From: Bernardetia sp.
GTDB lineage: Bacteria; Bacteroidota; Bacteroidia; Cytophagales; Bernardetiaceae
NCBI RefSeq assembly: GCF_020630935.1
Contig: NZ_JAHDIG010000028.1
Location: forward strand, 1-54,974
Direction: 5' to 3'
Length of the DNA: 54,974 nt
This document shows, piece by piece, positions 43,378 to 52,307 of this stretch (position 1 is the stretch's first letter; each line of letters starts with the position of its first letter). The translations under genes were made by a program, and so were the position numbers. The notes under the pieces are model-generated. The model ran no database searches. It saw only the letters and a program-made list of their open reading frames with translations, and was not told the DNA's origin.

Positions 43378-44192
43378 TCTTGCTCACTTTCTGCTTCTCT
43401 TTCCCTCTCAAAAATTTGTGTAAGCTCTATAAAGTCTTGCACAGAAAGCTGTTCAGCTCGTTGGCTCAACATCTGATTGAGTTCTTCTTTTTCTTTAAAT
43501 GCAGCAGGGATGCCCAGTGGTTTTAAGGCACTTCGAAGCATTTTTCTACGCTGATTGAAACCAAACTTGACAAGTTGAAAAAAGAGTTTCTCATTACAGT
43601 CTAACTGTTCTATGTCGTTTCTCTTTAAGCGAATAACTGCCGATTTTACTTTAGGAGGAGGGTTAAACACCTTTTCATTTACTGTAAAACAGTAATCAAT
43701 ATTATAAAAAGCCTGTAATAACACACTCAAAATACCATACGTTTTGTTGCCATGAGGTGAAGCTATTCTTTCAGCAACTTCTTTCTGAATCATTCCGACT
43801 ACCTCAGGAATCTGATTTCTATAATCTAAGACTTTAAAGAAAATCTGTGAAGAAATATTGTAGGGGAAGTTCCCTATGATGCCAAATTTTTCATCAAAGA
43901 CAGTACTCAAATCTATCTTCAAAAAATCTTCATTCAATAGATTATCATCTGTAAAACCTAAATTTTCTTTCAAATAAGCTACTGACTCGTCGTCGATTTC
44001 TACTACAGTAAGGTCGTATTTTTTATCATTGAGAATAAATTTTGTCAATACGCCTGTTCCAGCCCCAATTTCTAATAGGTTCTTATAGCTACTATCTTCA
44101 AGTTGGTTTACAATTTTGCGAGCAATATTTTCATCTTTTAAAAAATGTTGTCCTAAATGTTTTTTTGGTTTGACAGGAGAGTTTTTAGACAT
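43374..44192 (-). CDS. rsmA: 16S rRNA dimethyladenosine transferase
   Basis: A 272-residue SAM-dependent enzyme that dimethylates two adjacent adenosines near the 3' end of 16S rRNA. Motifs are PKKHLGQHFLKDENIARKIV, motif I GAGTGVLT (43-50) and motif IV GNFPYNISSQIFFK (NFPY at 108-111 where NLPY is common), then VGMIQKEVAERIAS and FNPPPKVKSAVIRL, with the C-terminal helical domain. Length is normal. A TATCTTTG -7 box is 37 bases upstream. The last 4 bases overlap the convergent phosphatase gene. Confidence 0.96.
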   Translation of the reverse strand: MSKNSPVKPKKHLGQHFLKDENIARKIVNQLEDSSYKNLLEIGAGTGVLTKFILNDKKYDLTVVEIDDESVAYLKENLGFTDDNLLNEDFLKIDLSTVFDEKFGIIGNFPYNISSQIFFKVLDYRNQIPEVVGMIQKEVAERIASPHGNKTYGILSVLLQAFYNIDYCFTVNEKVFNPPPKVKSAVIRLKRNDIEQLDCNEKLFFQLVKFGFNQRRKMLRSALKPLGIPAAFKEKEELNQMLSQRAEQLSVQDFIELTQIFEREREAESEQD

Positions 44193-44228
44193 ATTGAAAG
44201 GCGTTTTTGAAGGGTTTGTAAGACACTA

Positions 44229-44236
44229 CAAAGATA
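44229..44236 (-). promoter_or_regulatory. Probable -7 box (TATCTTTG) for rsmA
   Basis: Perfect TAnnTTTG on the minus strand about 37 bases before the rsmA start; -33 element unclear. Confidence 0.45.
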
Positions 44237-44363
44237 ACAAACTATTCTTATTTGGAAGATGAAGCTACTTTTAAAAAACAAGTAATCGTTTTCTTTTCAA
44301 AGAAAGATTTTAGACCTTTGCAAAACTATAATTTCACTTCTTTTTCTTATTTTCTTAGGTCTT

Positions 44364-45371
44364 ATGGAAAAATCAATGACCACTTCATCGGCGTCTGCTC
44401 TTGATTATTTGAAACTTCATTTTATCGTCTTGATTTGGGGTTTTACGGCTATTTTAGGAAAATGGCTTACTATTCCAGCCGTGGAAACAGTTTTGTATCG
44501 TACACTCATTGCAGCTATCGTTTTGGCGTTCGTTGTAAAACGAAAAGATTGGAAAATACCAAAAAAAATGATGACTCAGATATTTTTTACTGGGATGATT
44601 GTCGGAGCGCACTGGATTACTTTCTTTGCAGCAGCTAAAGTTGCCAATGTTTCTATTTGCTTGGTTGGACTTTCAACAGCATCACTTTGGACAGCTTTTA
44701 TCGAACCTATTTTCAATAAACGCAAAATAAAGATTTATGAAGTAGGTTTAGGGTTGATTATTATTTTAGGCTTATATGTCATTTTGAAAGCTGACCTAGA
44801 AAATGATATGATAATAGGACTTATTTTAGGAATTGTTTCAGCGATTTTGGCAGCACTTTTTTCAACCATAAATGGAAAATTTACACACTTGGCAGAGCCA
44901 AATACCATCACAGTATTGGAAATGAGTGGAGCTGCTATCGGAATTATGTTATTTCTCCCTTTTTATTCGGCTTATTTTACTGGAGAAACAGGAATAGATA
45001 TGGTTTTAAAAAATAATGAAACTTATTTTCCTAACGGACACTGGTTTGCAGAAATTATAAACACCATTCCATACTTGACTACAGATATGATTATGATTTT
45101 TCTTTTGGCTATTGTCTGTACTGTTTATACGTATTCTGTCAGTATTGAGCTTTTGAGAAGAATATCAGTTTTTGTAACTAATTTGACTATTAATTTAGAG
45201 CCTATTTATGGAATCGTTTTGGCTGCTATCTTTTTCAATGAACACGAAAAAATGGATTCTAATTTTTATGTAGGAGCATCTATTGTATTGTTTTCAGTTC
45301 TGTCTTATCCAGTTTTTAATTTCTTTTATAAGAAACAAAAAAAGAAAAAAGCTCTACAATCTAATTCCTAG
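44364..45371 (+). CDS. EamA-family (DMT) transporter
   Basis: A 335-residue inner-membrane protein with ten predicted helices in two EamA halves: LKLHFIVLIWGFTAILGKWL, ETVLYRTLIAAIVLAFVV and VGAHWITFFAAAKVANVSIC in the first; ILAALFSTINGKF, TYSVSIELLRRIS and ITNLTINLEPIYGIVLAAIF-like text in the second. These families export metabolites or amino acids; the substrate is not evident. Its last 18 bases overlap the convergent sensor gene at 45354. Confidence 0.88.
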   Translation: MEKSMTTSSASALDYLKLHFIVLIWGFTAILGKWLTIPAVETVLYRTLIAAIVLAFVVKRKDWKIPKKMMTQIFFTGMIVGAHWITFFAAAKVANVSICLVGLSTASLWTAFIEPIFNKRKIKIYEVGLGLIIILGLYVILKADLENDMIIGLILGIVSAILAALFSTINGKFTHLAEPNTITVLEMSGAAIGIMLFLPFYSAYFTGETGIDMVLKNNETYFPNGHWFAEIINTIPYLTTDMIMIFLLAIVCTVYTYSVSIELLRRISVFVTNLTINLEPIYGIVLAAIFFNEHEKMDSNFYVGASIVLFSVLSYPVFNFFYKKQKKKKALQSNS

Positions 45372-48300
45372 AAGTGTAATATCGTCTCGCTGTGGTGCTG
45401 TGCGTTGATGTTGTTCTAAAAGAATTTCTAATTCTTCTTTTTGTCTAATAGCTGAGAGATGTTTGATTTTTTCTAATTGTTCTAAAATCCTTTTTGAGCC
45501 TATTTTATGACCTTCTATATCAGCTTGGTCTGCAAAGCCATCGCTCATCATATAAATCATTGTATTGTTTTGTAAGATGATAGTTTTTTCTTCGAAGCTC
45601 TCATCTCGCTTTCTACCTCTTCTTCCACCAATAGACATTCTGTTGCCTCTCAGCTTGGTAATTTTTTCATTGTTTTCTGAATAATACAATGATTGTTTTG
45701 CTCCAGCAAAGGTAATTTTATTTCCTTCTTCTATCCTTTCCAAGCAGAAAATAGAAATATCCATACCATCATCGTTTTTAGCTTTTTCTTGTTGGAGAGC
45801 TGCCCGTACATCTTGATGAAGTTTTTCTAATATTTGTGCAGGAGAGAAAATTCTTTCAATCGTAACAATTTCATTCAAAAGGGCATTTCCAATCATAGAC
45901 ATAAAACCACCTGGAACGCCGTGTCCAGTACAATCTACAATTGCTACAAAGGTTTTTCCTTTATAATTTACAACCCAGTAAAAATCTCCACTTACGATAT
46001 CTTTTGGTTTAAAGACTACAAAATATTCACTAAACAGGCTATTCATTTCCTCTGGTGTAGGCAAAACGGCTTGTTGGATAGTGAGGGCATAGCGAATAGA
46101 GTCTGTAATATTTCTATTTTTTTCTTGAATAATTTCATACGATTTTGCATTACTTTGAGCAATAGAAATATAAGCTGCTAGAGCTTCTAAGATAACAATA
46201 TCCTCTTTTGCATACGCATTTTTTCTAAAAGACTGTACAGTCAAAACTCCTACTGTTTTTTCGTTGATAACCAAAGGAACATAAATAAGAGATTGTGGTA
46301 GTTTACCAATGTCTAAGTATTTGAGTTGCTCATTTTGAGCAAAATATTCTTCTATATCATTTATAAAAATAGTTTTATTTTTAGAAAGGCACTGCACTGA
46401 AAGACGATTGACTTGAGAAAGCGAATCACTATGAGGAGGCAATGGCTCTCCGTGTTCCATAAAGTTTTTAAAATCAATTTTTTGTTCTCGTGCATTATAA
46501 ACACCCATTCCAAACCCTTCTGCTGGCATTAGCATCAATATATTTTGATAAATAGTTTGAGCAAGCGTATCAGTTTGAAGTTTTGCTGTAATTTTTTGTC
46601 CGATTTCACCTACTTTATGAATTTGTTCATAAGACTCTGTAATGGCTTTTCTCTGTTCTTCGATTCTATCCCTTTGAGATTCTATTTCTTCTTTTTGTTG
46701 GTTTATCTCTGCTGTACGCTGCTTAACAGTTTCTTCTAATTTTAAATTCTGTTTTGTAATTCTTCTTATTTGGTAACGATATGCCAACCATACTAAAAGT
46801 AAAAAAGCAACAATAATAGCTATCCAAAAATAAGCAGTCTGATAAAAGAAAGGCTTTACCACAAAACGTACTTTAGCAACTTCTTCACTCCAAACACCAT
46901 CATTATTAGCTGATATAACCTCAAAAGTATATTCTTTTGGTGGAAGTCCAGTGTAAAGTGCATCTCTTTCGTTTTTTACCTCTATCCAGTCTTCGTCAAA
47001 GCCTTTTAAACGATACTTGAAGTGCATATCGGAAGGAGAGACCAAACTAAGACCTGTAAAATGAAACAAAATACGCCTTGCTCCTGCTTCTACGATTATT
47101 TCCTCATCAGAAAATGAAGGAAATTTATAATCAATGCTATCTACTGATAGCTTGGTGATGTACGTAGGAGGAGCTAATGTATTTTTCTGAATATTATTAG
47201 GGTCTATCATAGATAAACCTCCAATAGTAGGAAACCACATTCTTCCTTGGCTATCTTTTAAAAAATGTACTGCTCCTGTACATTCTTCTTCTTTCATTCC
47301 ATCACTTCTATCAAAAACTTTTACTTCTAAGTCTGTTCGTTTGCCCTCAAGGTATTCTGTAACAGAAGCTCTCTCTATTCGAATAGCTCCAGAAGAAGAA
47401 GAAAGCCATAAGTTGTTATTACTATCTTCACGAATATCAAATACAGCATCTACAGGGAAATTGTTAGAAGAATTAAATATATTAATTTTGTTGATGTCTT
47501 TGGGTGAGATAGCAACTAGACCAGAATTGGCACAAATCCATAGAATTTTTTCTGAGTCGTAACGAGCTGAAAATGCAAGGTTAGAAGGCAAGCCTTCGGC
47601 TTGTGTATATACTTTACTTACTTTTCTTGTTTTGAGGTTGATAATATCTACACCAGCATCATTGGTGGAAACAATCAAGTTTCCTTCTGAGGTAGGTTCT
47701 ACACCCATTACAAAATTAGAGGAAAGACCATCATCTTTAGTAAAAGGAATCCATCTTTGCTCTGAAGGTATATATTCATTTAGTCCACCACCACGAGTGC
47801 CAACCCAAATACTTCCATTTATAGTTTGAGTAATAACTCGTACTTGGTTATCCGTTAAGCCGTCTTTTATAGTAAATAGTTTTTCTTCTCCAGTAGATGA
47901 AATGCGCAATACTCCTGCATAAGAACCTACCCAAATATTTCCTTCTCTATCTTTGAAGATAGCACGCAAACGGTCTGTTGAAAGAGGGGTTTTTAAATCA
48001 TATCTGCCTACATTTTGGTTTTTTATAGTGTTTATAATTCCAGCATCAGAACCTACCCAGTAATTATTCTTTTCTATTTCTTGTATCGAACTTACAGAAA
48101 CAGATGCTAATCCTTGTTGAGTCGTATAGTTGAGAAATTTTCCATCTTTCAAACGAATAAGACCAGCTCTGTACATTGCTAACCACAGATTTCCTTCTTT
48201 GTCTGTACAGATATTCATTACATTGTTATGAGGAAGTCCATTTTCTGTGTTTAGAACTTCATATACTCTAGAAACAGGGTTTTTTCTAAATAGACCTGCA

Positions 48301-49196
48301 CTGGTAGCAAACCAAATACTTCCTTCTTTATCTTCTATAATGTCATTTACACTAACTCCTTTCAACTCCTCAATTATTTCAGATTTTCCGTTTCGGATTC
48401 TGTTTACACCATTTATTGTACCGACCCAAAGTGTATTGGTTCTATCTAATAATAACCCAGTAATTACATCATTTGTAATACTTCCATTTTCTACATTATA
48501 CCTTTCTATCCTTTCATTTTGATATGAGAATAACCCTTTTCCTTCTGTGCCTATCCAAACTATACGGTCTGTTCCTATCTCTCTATATTGTAATTCATTG
48601 ATTGAGATTGTACTGATTTCAGGAATAGCACTAAAAGGTGTAAAAATACCATCTTGATAAGTAATTATTCCATTTCCTCTTGTTCCTAGCCACAGGGCAT
48701 CTCCTATTTTTGAAATAGATTCGATAGAGTAATCTGGAAAATTTCCTTTCGTTGTTTTGGCTGTATAAAAATTGAAATTATGGTCTTTTTGTACCATAAG
48801 TCCACTACCATGTGTGCCTATCCAAAGAGAATCATCTTTAGTTTGATATATCGCAGAAATAGAACTATTAGTAAGGTAGGGAAGGTTTTTCTTATCAAAA
48901 ATCTTGAAATCTACACCATCAAAACGGATAAAACCACTATATGTACTTGCCCAAATAAAACCATCTTCGCTTTGAAAAACATAATTCAGTGTGTTGGTAG
49001 GAAGTCCTTCTTTTGTTGTCCACTGGTCTAAGATGTATTGAGAAATTTGTTTTTGAGGGTCTAATGCAATACTAGAAGGAGTATAGAAATAAAAAAGAGC
49101 CACCACAAAACATAATACAAATCTATTTACATGCTTGAAAAGAAAGAGCTTATCAAGAGCAAAATAGTTTTTGTTAGAAGGGGACTTATTTATCAC
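45354..49196 (-). CDS. Propeller/Y_Y_Y sensor with GAF and SpoIIE-type phosphatase
   Basis: A 1280-residue sensor. N-terminal signal/anchor (FVLCFVVALFYFYTP), then two-component-regulator propeller blades through about residue 690 (repeats such as IWIGTEGKGLFSY, LWVGTINGVNRI, IWFATSAGLFR), a Y_Y_Y domain (FKYRLKGFDEDWIEV, GLPPKEYTFEVISANN), a membrane helix (about 785-808), a coiled coil (KQRTAEINQQKEEIESQRDR), a GAF domain (about 870-1030; IYVPLVINEKTVGVLTVQSF) and a SpoIIE/PP2C phosphatase (SGDFYWVV, IVDCTGHGVPGGFMSMIGNA, YMMSDGFADQ, RDDITLLGIRL). It is built like hybrid polysaccharide sensors but has a phosphatase instead of a kinase. Confidence 0.93.
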   Translation of the reverse strand: MINKSPSNKNYFALDKLFLFKHVNRFVLCFVVALFYFYTPSSIALDPQKQISQYILDQWTTKEGLPTNTLNYVFQSEDGFIWASTYSGFIRFDGVDFKIFDKKNLPYLTNSSISAIYQTKDDSLWIGTHGSGLMVQKDHNFNFYTAKTTKGNFPDYSIESISKIGDALWLGTRGNGIITYQDGIFTPFSAIPEISTISINELQYREIGTDRIVWIGTEGKGLFSYQNERIERYNVENGSITNDVITGLLLDRTNTLWVGTINGVNRIRNGKSEIIEELKGVSVNDIIEDKEGSIWFATSAGLFRKNPVSRVYEVLNTENGLPHNNVMNICTDKEGNLWLAMYRAGLIRLKDGKFLNYTTQQGLASVSVSSIQEIEKNNYWVGSDAGIINTIKNQNVGRYDLKTPLSTDRLRAIFKDREGNIWVGSYAGVLRISSTGEEKLFTIKDGLTDNQVRVITQTINGSIWVGTRGGGLNEYIPSEQRWIPFTKDDGLSSNFVMGVEPTSEGNLIVSTNDAGVDIINLKTRKVSKVYTQAEGLPSNLAFSARYDSEKILWICANSGLVAISPKDINKINIFNSSNNFPVDAVFDIREDSNNNLWLSSSSGAIRIERASVTEYLEGKRTDLEVKVFDRSDGMKEEECTGAVHFLKDSQGRMWFPTIGGLSMIDPNNIQKNTLAPPTYITKLSVDSIDYKFPSFSDEEIIVEAGARRILFHFTGLSLVSPSDMHFKYRLKGFDEDWIEVKNERDALYTGLPPKEYTFEVISANNDGVWSEEVAKVRFVVKPFFYQTAYFWIAIIVAFLLLVWLAYRYQIRRITKQNLKLEETVKQRTAEINQQKEEIESQRDRIEEQRKAITESYEQIHKVGEIGQKITAKLQTDTLAQTIYQNILMLMPAEGFGMGVYNAREQKIDFKNFMEHGEPLPPHSDSLSQVNRLSVQCLSKNKTIFINDIEEYFAQNEQLKYLDIGKLPQSLIYVPLVINEKTVGVLTVQSFRKNAYAKEDIVILEALAAYISIAQSNAKSYEIIQEKNRNITDSIRYALTIQQAVLPTPEEMNSLFSEYFVVFKPKDIVSGDFYWVVNYKGKTFVAIVDCTGHGVPGGFMSMIGNALLNEIVTIERIFSPAQILEKLHQDVRAALQQEKAKNDDGMDISIFCLERIEEGNKITFAGAKQSLYYSENNEKITKLRGNRMSIGGRRGRKRDESFEEKTIILQNNTMIYMMSDGFADQADIEGHKIGSKRILEQLEKIKHLSAIRQKEELEILLEQHQRTAPQRDDITLLGIRL

Positions 49197-49359
49197 TTCA
49201 GAAGGTTTTGAACTAAAGTAAAGAATGATTTTGTGTAATTACAAATTTAATCAAATATAATAAGATTCTTAAATATTTGTAAATATTTGATGATTAGCCA
49301 TACAAACAGACTAAAATAGAATGGATAGGTTCAGTCGGTATATTTTTTTATGGGGTAAT

Positions 49360-49614
49360 TTACTTTCCTCCTGCGCCTCCACCATATCTGCCTGTACCAA
49401 ATACATACACACCATAATATGTACTTCGATAGGTTCTATCACGACAATTTCCCCATTGGTCTCTCATGTTTTCAGGACAGTTTTCATTGAGGTCTTTTAT
49501 AAGGTCTTTGTCATGAGCAGTGCTTAATCCTAAACTGCTTTTTGAAGCTCCATAGGTAGTAATTAGGAGAAAAAACAAACCACCAAAGACGATAATTTTT
49601 GTAAGTATTGACAT
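49360..49614 (-). CDS. Small exported protein with Gly-rich end
   Basis: An 84-residue protein with a signal peptide (IIVFGGLFFLLITTYG), two Cys (NENCPENMRDQWGNCRD) and a C-terminus of Tyr and Gly (YYGVYVFGTGRYGGGAGGK). The mature chain would be about 60 residues. No family known. It has the size and layout of a small secreted factor. It lies between the sensor gene and the DUF4178 gene on the same strand but has gaps on both sides. Confidence 0.5.
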   Translation of the reverse strand: MSILTKIIVFGGLFFLLITTYGASKSSLGLSTAHDKDLIKDLNENCPENMRDQWGNCRDRTYRSTYYGVYVFGTGRYGGGAGGK

Positions 49615-49699
49615 AATTTATTTTGATAATGTTTTAATGTTGTCTTGAATGTTAAATGACTACTCTTTGTGTCTTACAAAAGGTTTATATTTAACATTA

Positions 49700-51061
49700 T
49701 TACGCTTTTGCTTCTGCATTTATACCAGCATAGATATATTTTTTACGGATTTTTTTGCCTGTTGCACCAAAAGTTATCAATAAAACAACAACTGTTAGGA
49801 AGCCACTAAGCATTAAGAAATATCTACTAAGTAATGCTCCTTCATTTACTGTAAATTTAATAACAGCTTGTGAGCCTGTTCTACTATTAAAATAAGTAGA
49901 GTCTGTTTGAGCATAAATACGAGCAAAATAATCACCTTCTTCTGTAAATTTAAAATACTTTGAGGATGATGTTTCAGATTCTGTCCAACTTCCCTCTGAA
50001 TCATATCCTGACTCGTACCAAAAATCACTTTCTACAGCGTTAATCACATTTTTTTCTTTATCCAAAAGCTCTACCACGACATACATACCTTGATTTTGAG
50101 TACTTTTAAATTGTACACTCCACTCAATATTATAGTTTGTTCCTATGTCATCTATTTTGATAGGCTTTGAAAGATATCCCTCTTTTTTATCAATGTCTTG
50201 TGTATCTACTTTAGTAGTAGCAATAGGTGTTCCATCTGAAAATAAAGAAAGCAAAAATACCAAAAATGAAATTGCAGCAGCAGCACCTACGGTTTTACGA
50301 ATGGTAGAAAAACCTTTATCTCGTTCTTGATAGGTGGCTATAAATGGATTTCCTTCAAGAGCTTTATATAGTTCTTCTTTAGAAATTTTCTTTTCTGCCG
50401 AAAATTCTTTCCAACCATCGCCCTGTTCTACAGTATAGCTCCACATTCCCTCTTGATAGGTGGCAAAATGTGTCTGTGTTCCAACAGCATAAGGGTCTTC
50501 TTTTTCTGTTTCTCCTTCAAAAAATTCTAAAAATAATGAGCCGTATTCAGTAACTCTATAATCTGCTCTTCCTTCATAAAAATTGGTAAAAAGAGGCAAA
50601 TCCGTAGGGTCTGCTTCTGTTCTATCTACCGTAACAGGCATTCCTAAAGAGTATCCTTCCTTATCTTCACTCAAATAATAACGCTCATCTTTTCCTTCTT
50701 GAGTGTTTTTCAAAATATAAGTATCCGAATACCAAATTTCATTGCTATACCCAGAACCCTCATCACTTGTATAATATTCCTTGTGTGCTGAACGGTAACG
50801 CAAACGTGCCGTAATGATAAATTCTTTATCCTCTAAACGAAGTATCTGACCTACTCTAAGGAAACTATAATGAGGAAAGTCCTCTATTTTCAGACTTTCA
50901 TTCAATGTACGGCTAAAAGCTAAATCAGAAGCTACTCCACAGTTGTAACAGTACATATAACGAACATCTTCGTCCCATACGTAACGATCGTGCTGACAGC
51001 TAGGGCAAGTTTTAGGATTTGTGAAATTTCCTGTCTTTTTGAGTATAGTAGGCGTATCCAA
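49700..51061 (-). CDS. DUF4178 protein with zinc ribbon and two membrane helices
   Basis: A 453-residue protein. The N-terminal zinc ribbon is CPSCQ (Cys19, Cys22) with YCYNCG. A DUF4178 domain follows (about 58-205; VGQILRLEDKEFIITARLRY, YYTSDEGSGYSNEIWYSD, YYLSEDKEGYSLGMPV). The membrane helix AAAISFLVFLLSLF (about 262-275), an extracytoplasmic beta domain (IDDIGTNYNIEWSVQF, GDYFARIYAQTDSTYF) and a final helix (FLMLSGFLTVVVLLITFG) complete it. DUF4178 proteins often sit near S-adenosylmethionine-decarboxylase-like or flotillin-like genes; none is adjacent here. Function unknown. Confidence 0.8.
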   Translation of the reverse strand: MDTPTILKKTGNFTNPKTCPSCQHDRYVWDEDVRYMYCYNCGVASDLAFSRTLNESLKIEDFPHYSFLRVGQILRLEDKEFIITARLRYRSAHKEYYTSDEGSGYSNEIWYSDTYILKNTQEGKDERYYLSEDKEGYSLGMPVTVDRTEADPTDLPLFTNFYEGRADYRVTEYGSLFLEFFEGETEKEDPYAVGTQTHFATYQEGMWSYTVEQGDGWKEFSAEKKISKEELYKALEGNPFIATYQERDKGFSTIRKTVGAAAAISFLVFLLSLFSDGTPIATTKVDTQDIDKKEGYLSKPIKIDDIGTNYNIEWSVQFKSTQNQGMYVVVELLDKEKNVINAVESDFWYESGYDSEGSWTESETSSSKYFKFTEEGDYFARIYAQTDSTYFNSRTGSQAVIKFTVNEGALLSRYFLMLSGFLTVVVLLITFGATGKKIRKKYIYAGINAEAKA

Positions 51062-51451
51062 AGGTAATTATGGTTTAATTTTTTCTTAGTGAATGGAATA
51101 AGGTCTAAAATAACTTACTCACTAGAGTTTAATAAAAGCGAAATAACAATGTAATATACTCAATAAACCAAAATACTACAAATTGTAGCGCAATAAAAAT
51201 CATTAAAACACTCTGAAATACAGATTATTAATACACCCTCAATAATTGTACAATTTTTATATTTTGAGATTATTTTTTTATCAAAAAGACAACCTTGTAG
51301 CTAGAATTTACGTTAAAGTAAATACAAAACGCAAAGCCGTGAATAATACTCAATTTTACAATTATTTTTTAAACTATTTGGGCAAAGAATTAGAATTATA
51401 GTAACAACTATCTAACCCAAACAATTTTATTCACCAAAACAAAATATTCTT
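51062..51451. other. 390-bp divergent intergenic stretch
   Basis: AT-rich DNA between divergent genes. I saw no recognisable gene or strong terminator, and no repeat copy. It must hold the promoters of both neighbours. Confidence 0.5.
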
Positions 51452-52147
51452 ATGAAATTCAAACACAATTCTTATTTAATAAGACCAAAAATAAAAACTA
51501 CTTTAATATCTGTTTTTTCAATGGTTTTATGTTTTTTAATGGGTATAGCCAATGGACAAAATGTTAAAAGTTATGATAATACAACAACTGAAGACACAGA
51601 TTGGAATATAGCAACTAAACAAGATAATACACTCACAGATGAGGAGAAAGAGCAACAGGAACAACAAAAACTATGGGATGAATGGGATGCAAAAAATGCC
51701 TCTGACCTTCCTGAAAATACGGTTGTAATATATGGAGATGTGGAGGAAGAGAAGAATAGAGTAAAGTCTCCTAATGAAATACTTATGGAAACATTAGTGG
51801 GAAATTGGGAAGGTTTTTATGGAGGTAGTGAAGCATATATAAACTTTAGAGAAAACAAAACCGTAATTATAAATACATCTGTATTTTCAAATGCTCCATC
51901 TGCTTCAGGCAAAGGGTACGTCCAATATTATTACGAAATAGATGCTTCTAAGAGTCCTTACAGGCTTATTTTTTATAACAGAGATAGAGAAATAAAAGGC
52001 GTTTTTAGAATCAATAACACAAATAGTATTACGCTTTGTCATAATTTTAAAGATGATAAGCAGCCTAAAGAAATAGATAATAAATACACTATTTTAAATT
52101 TTTCTAAGATGCAAATTGAGGAAAATAATCAAGAACATTCAGACTAA
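51452..52147 (+). CDS. Exported protein of unknown function
   Basis: A 231-residue protein with an N-terminal membrane/signal segment (LISVFSMVLCFLMGIANGQN). Then comes a charged low-complexity linker rich in Asp, Glu and Gln (KEQQEQQKLWDEWDAKN) and a lipocalin-like beta domain: LVGNWEGFYGGSEAYINF (a W-x-G after GN), then FRENKTVIINTSVF and RLIFYNRDREIKGVFRI. The LVGNWEG start and strand order are typical of small lipocalin-like calycin domains. Terminator at 52168-52209. Confidence 0.6.
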   Translation: MKFKHNSYLIRPKIKTTLISVFSMVLCFLMGIANGQNVKSYDNTTTEDTDWNIATKQDNTLTDEEKEQQEQQKLWDEWDAKNASDLPENTVVIYGDVEEEKNRVKSPNEILMETLVGNWEGFYGGSEAYINFRENKTVIINTSVFSNAPSASGKGYVQYYYEIDASKSPYRLIFYNRDREIKGVFRINNTNSITLCHNFKDDKQPKEIDNKYTILNFSKMQIEENNQEHSD

Positions 52148-52167
52148 TTTGCCTTAAAATTTTACGC

Positions 52168-52209
52168 AAAAACCATAACTCCATTGACTAATTGGGTTAT
52201 GGTTTTTTT
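52168..52209 (+). terminator. Rho-independent terminator
   Basis: AAAACCATAACTC and GGGTTATGGTTTTTTT pair around a 10- to 14-base loop, just after the exported-protein gene and before rlmD. Confidence 0.8.
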
Positions 52210-52307
52210 CTGTTTTATTTTGTCTAACTTTGTAGTCATTCAAAATGAAAACAACAAAATTATAATCTGTTTTAAGATATATAAGCAGATTGACATAAAT
52301 AGATAAA

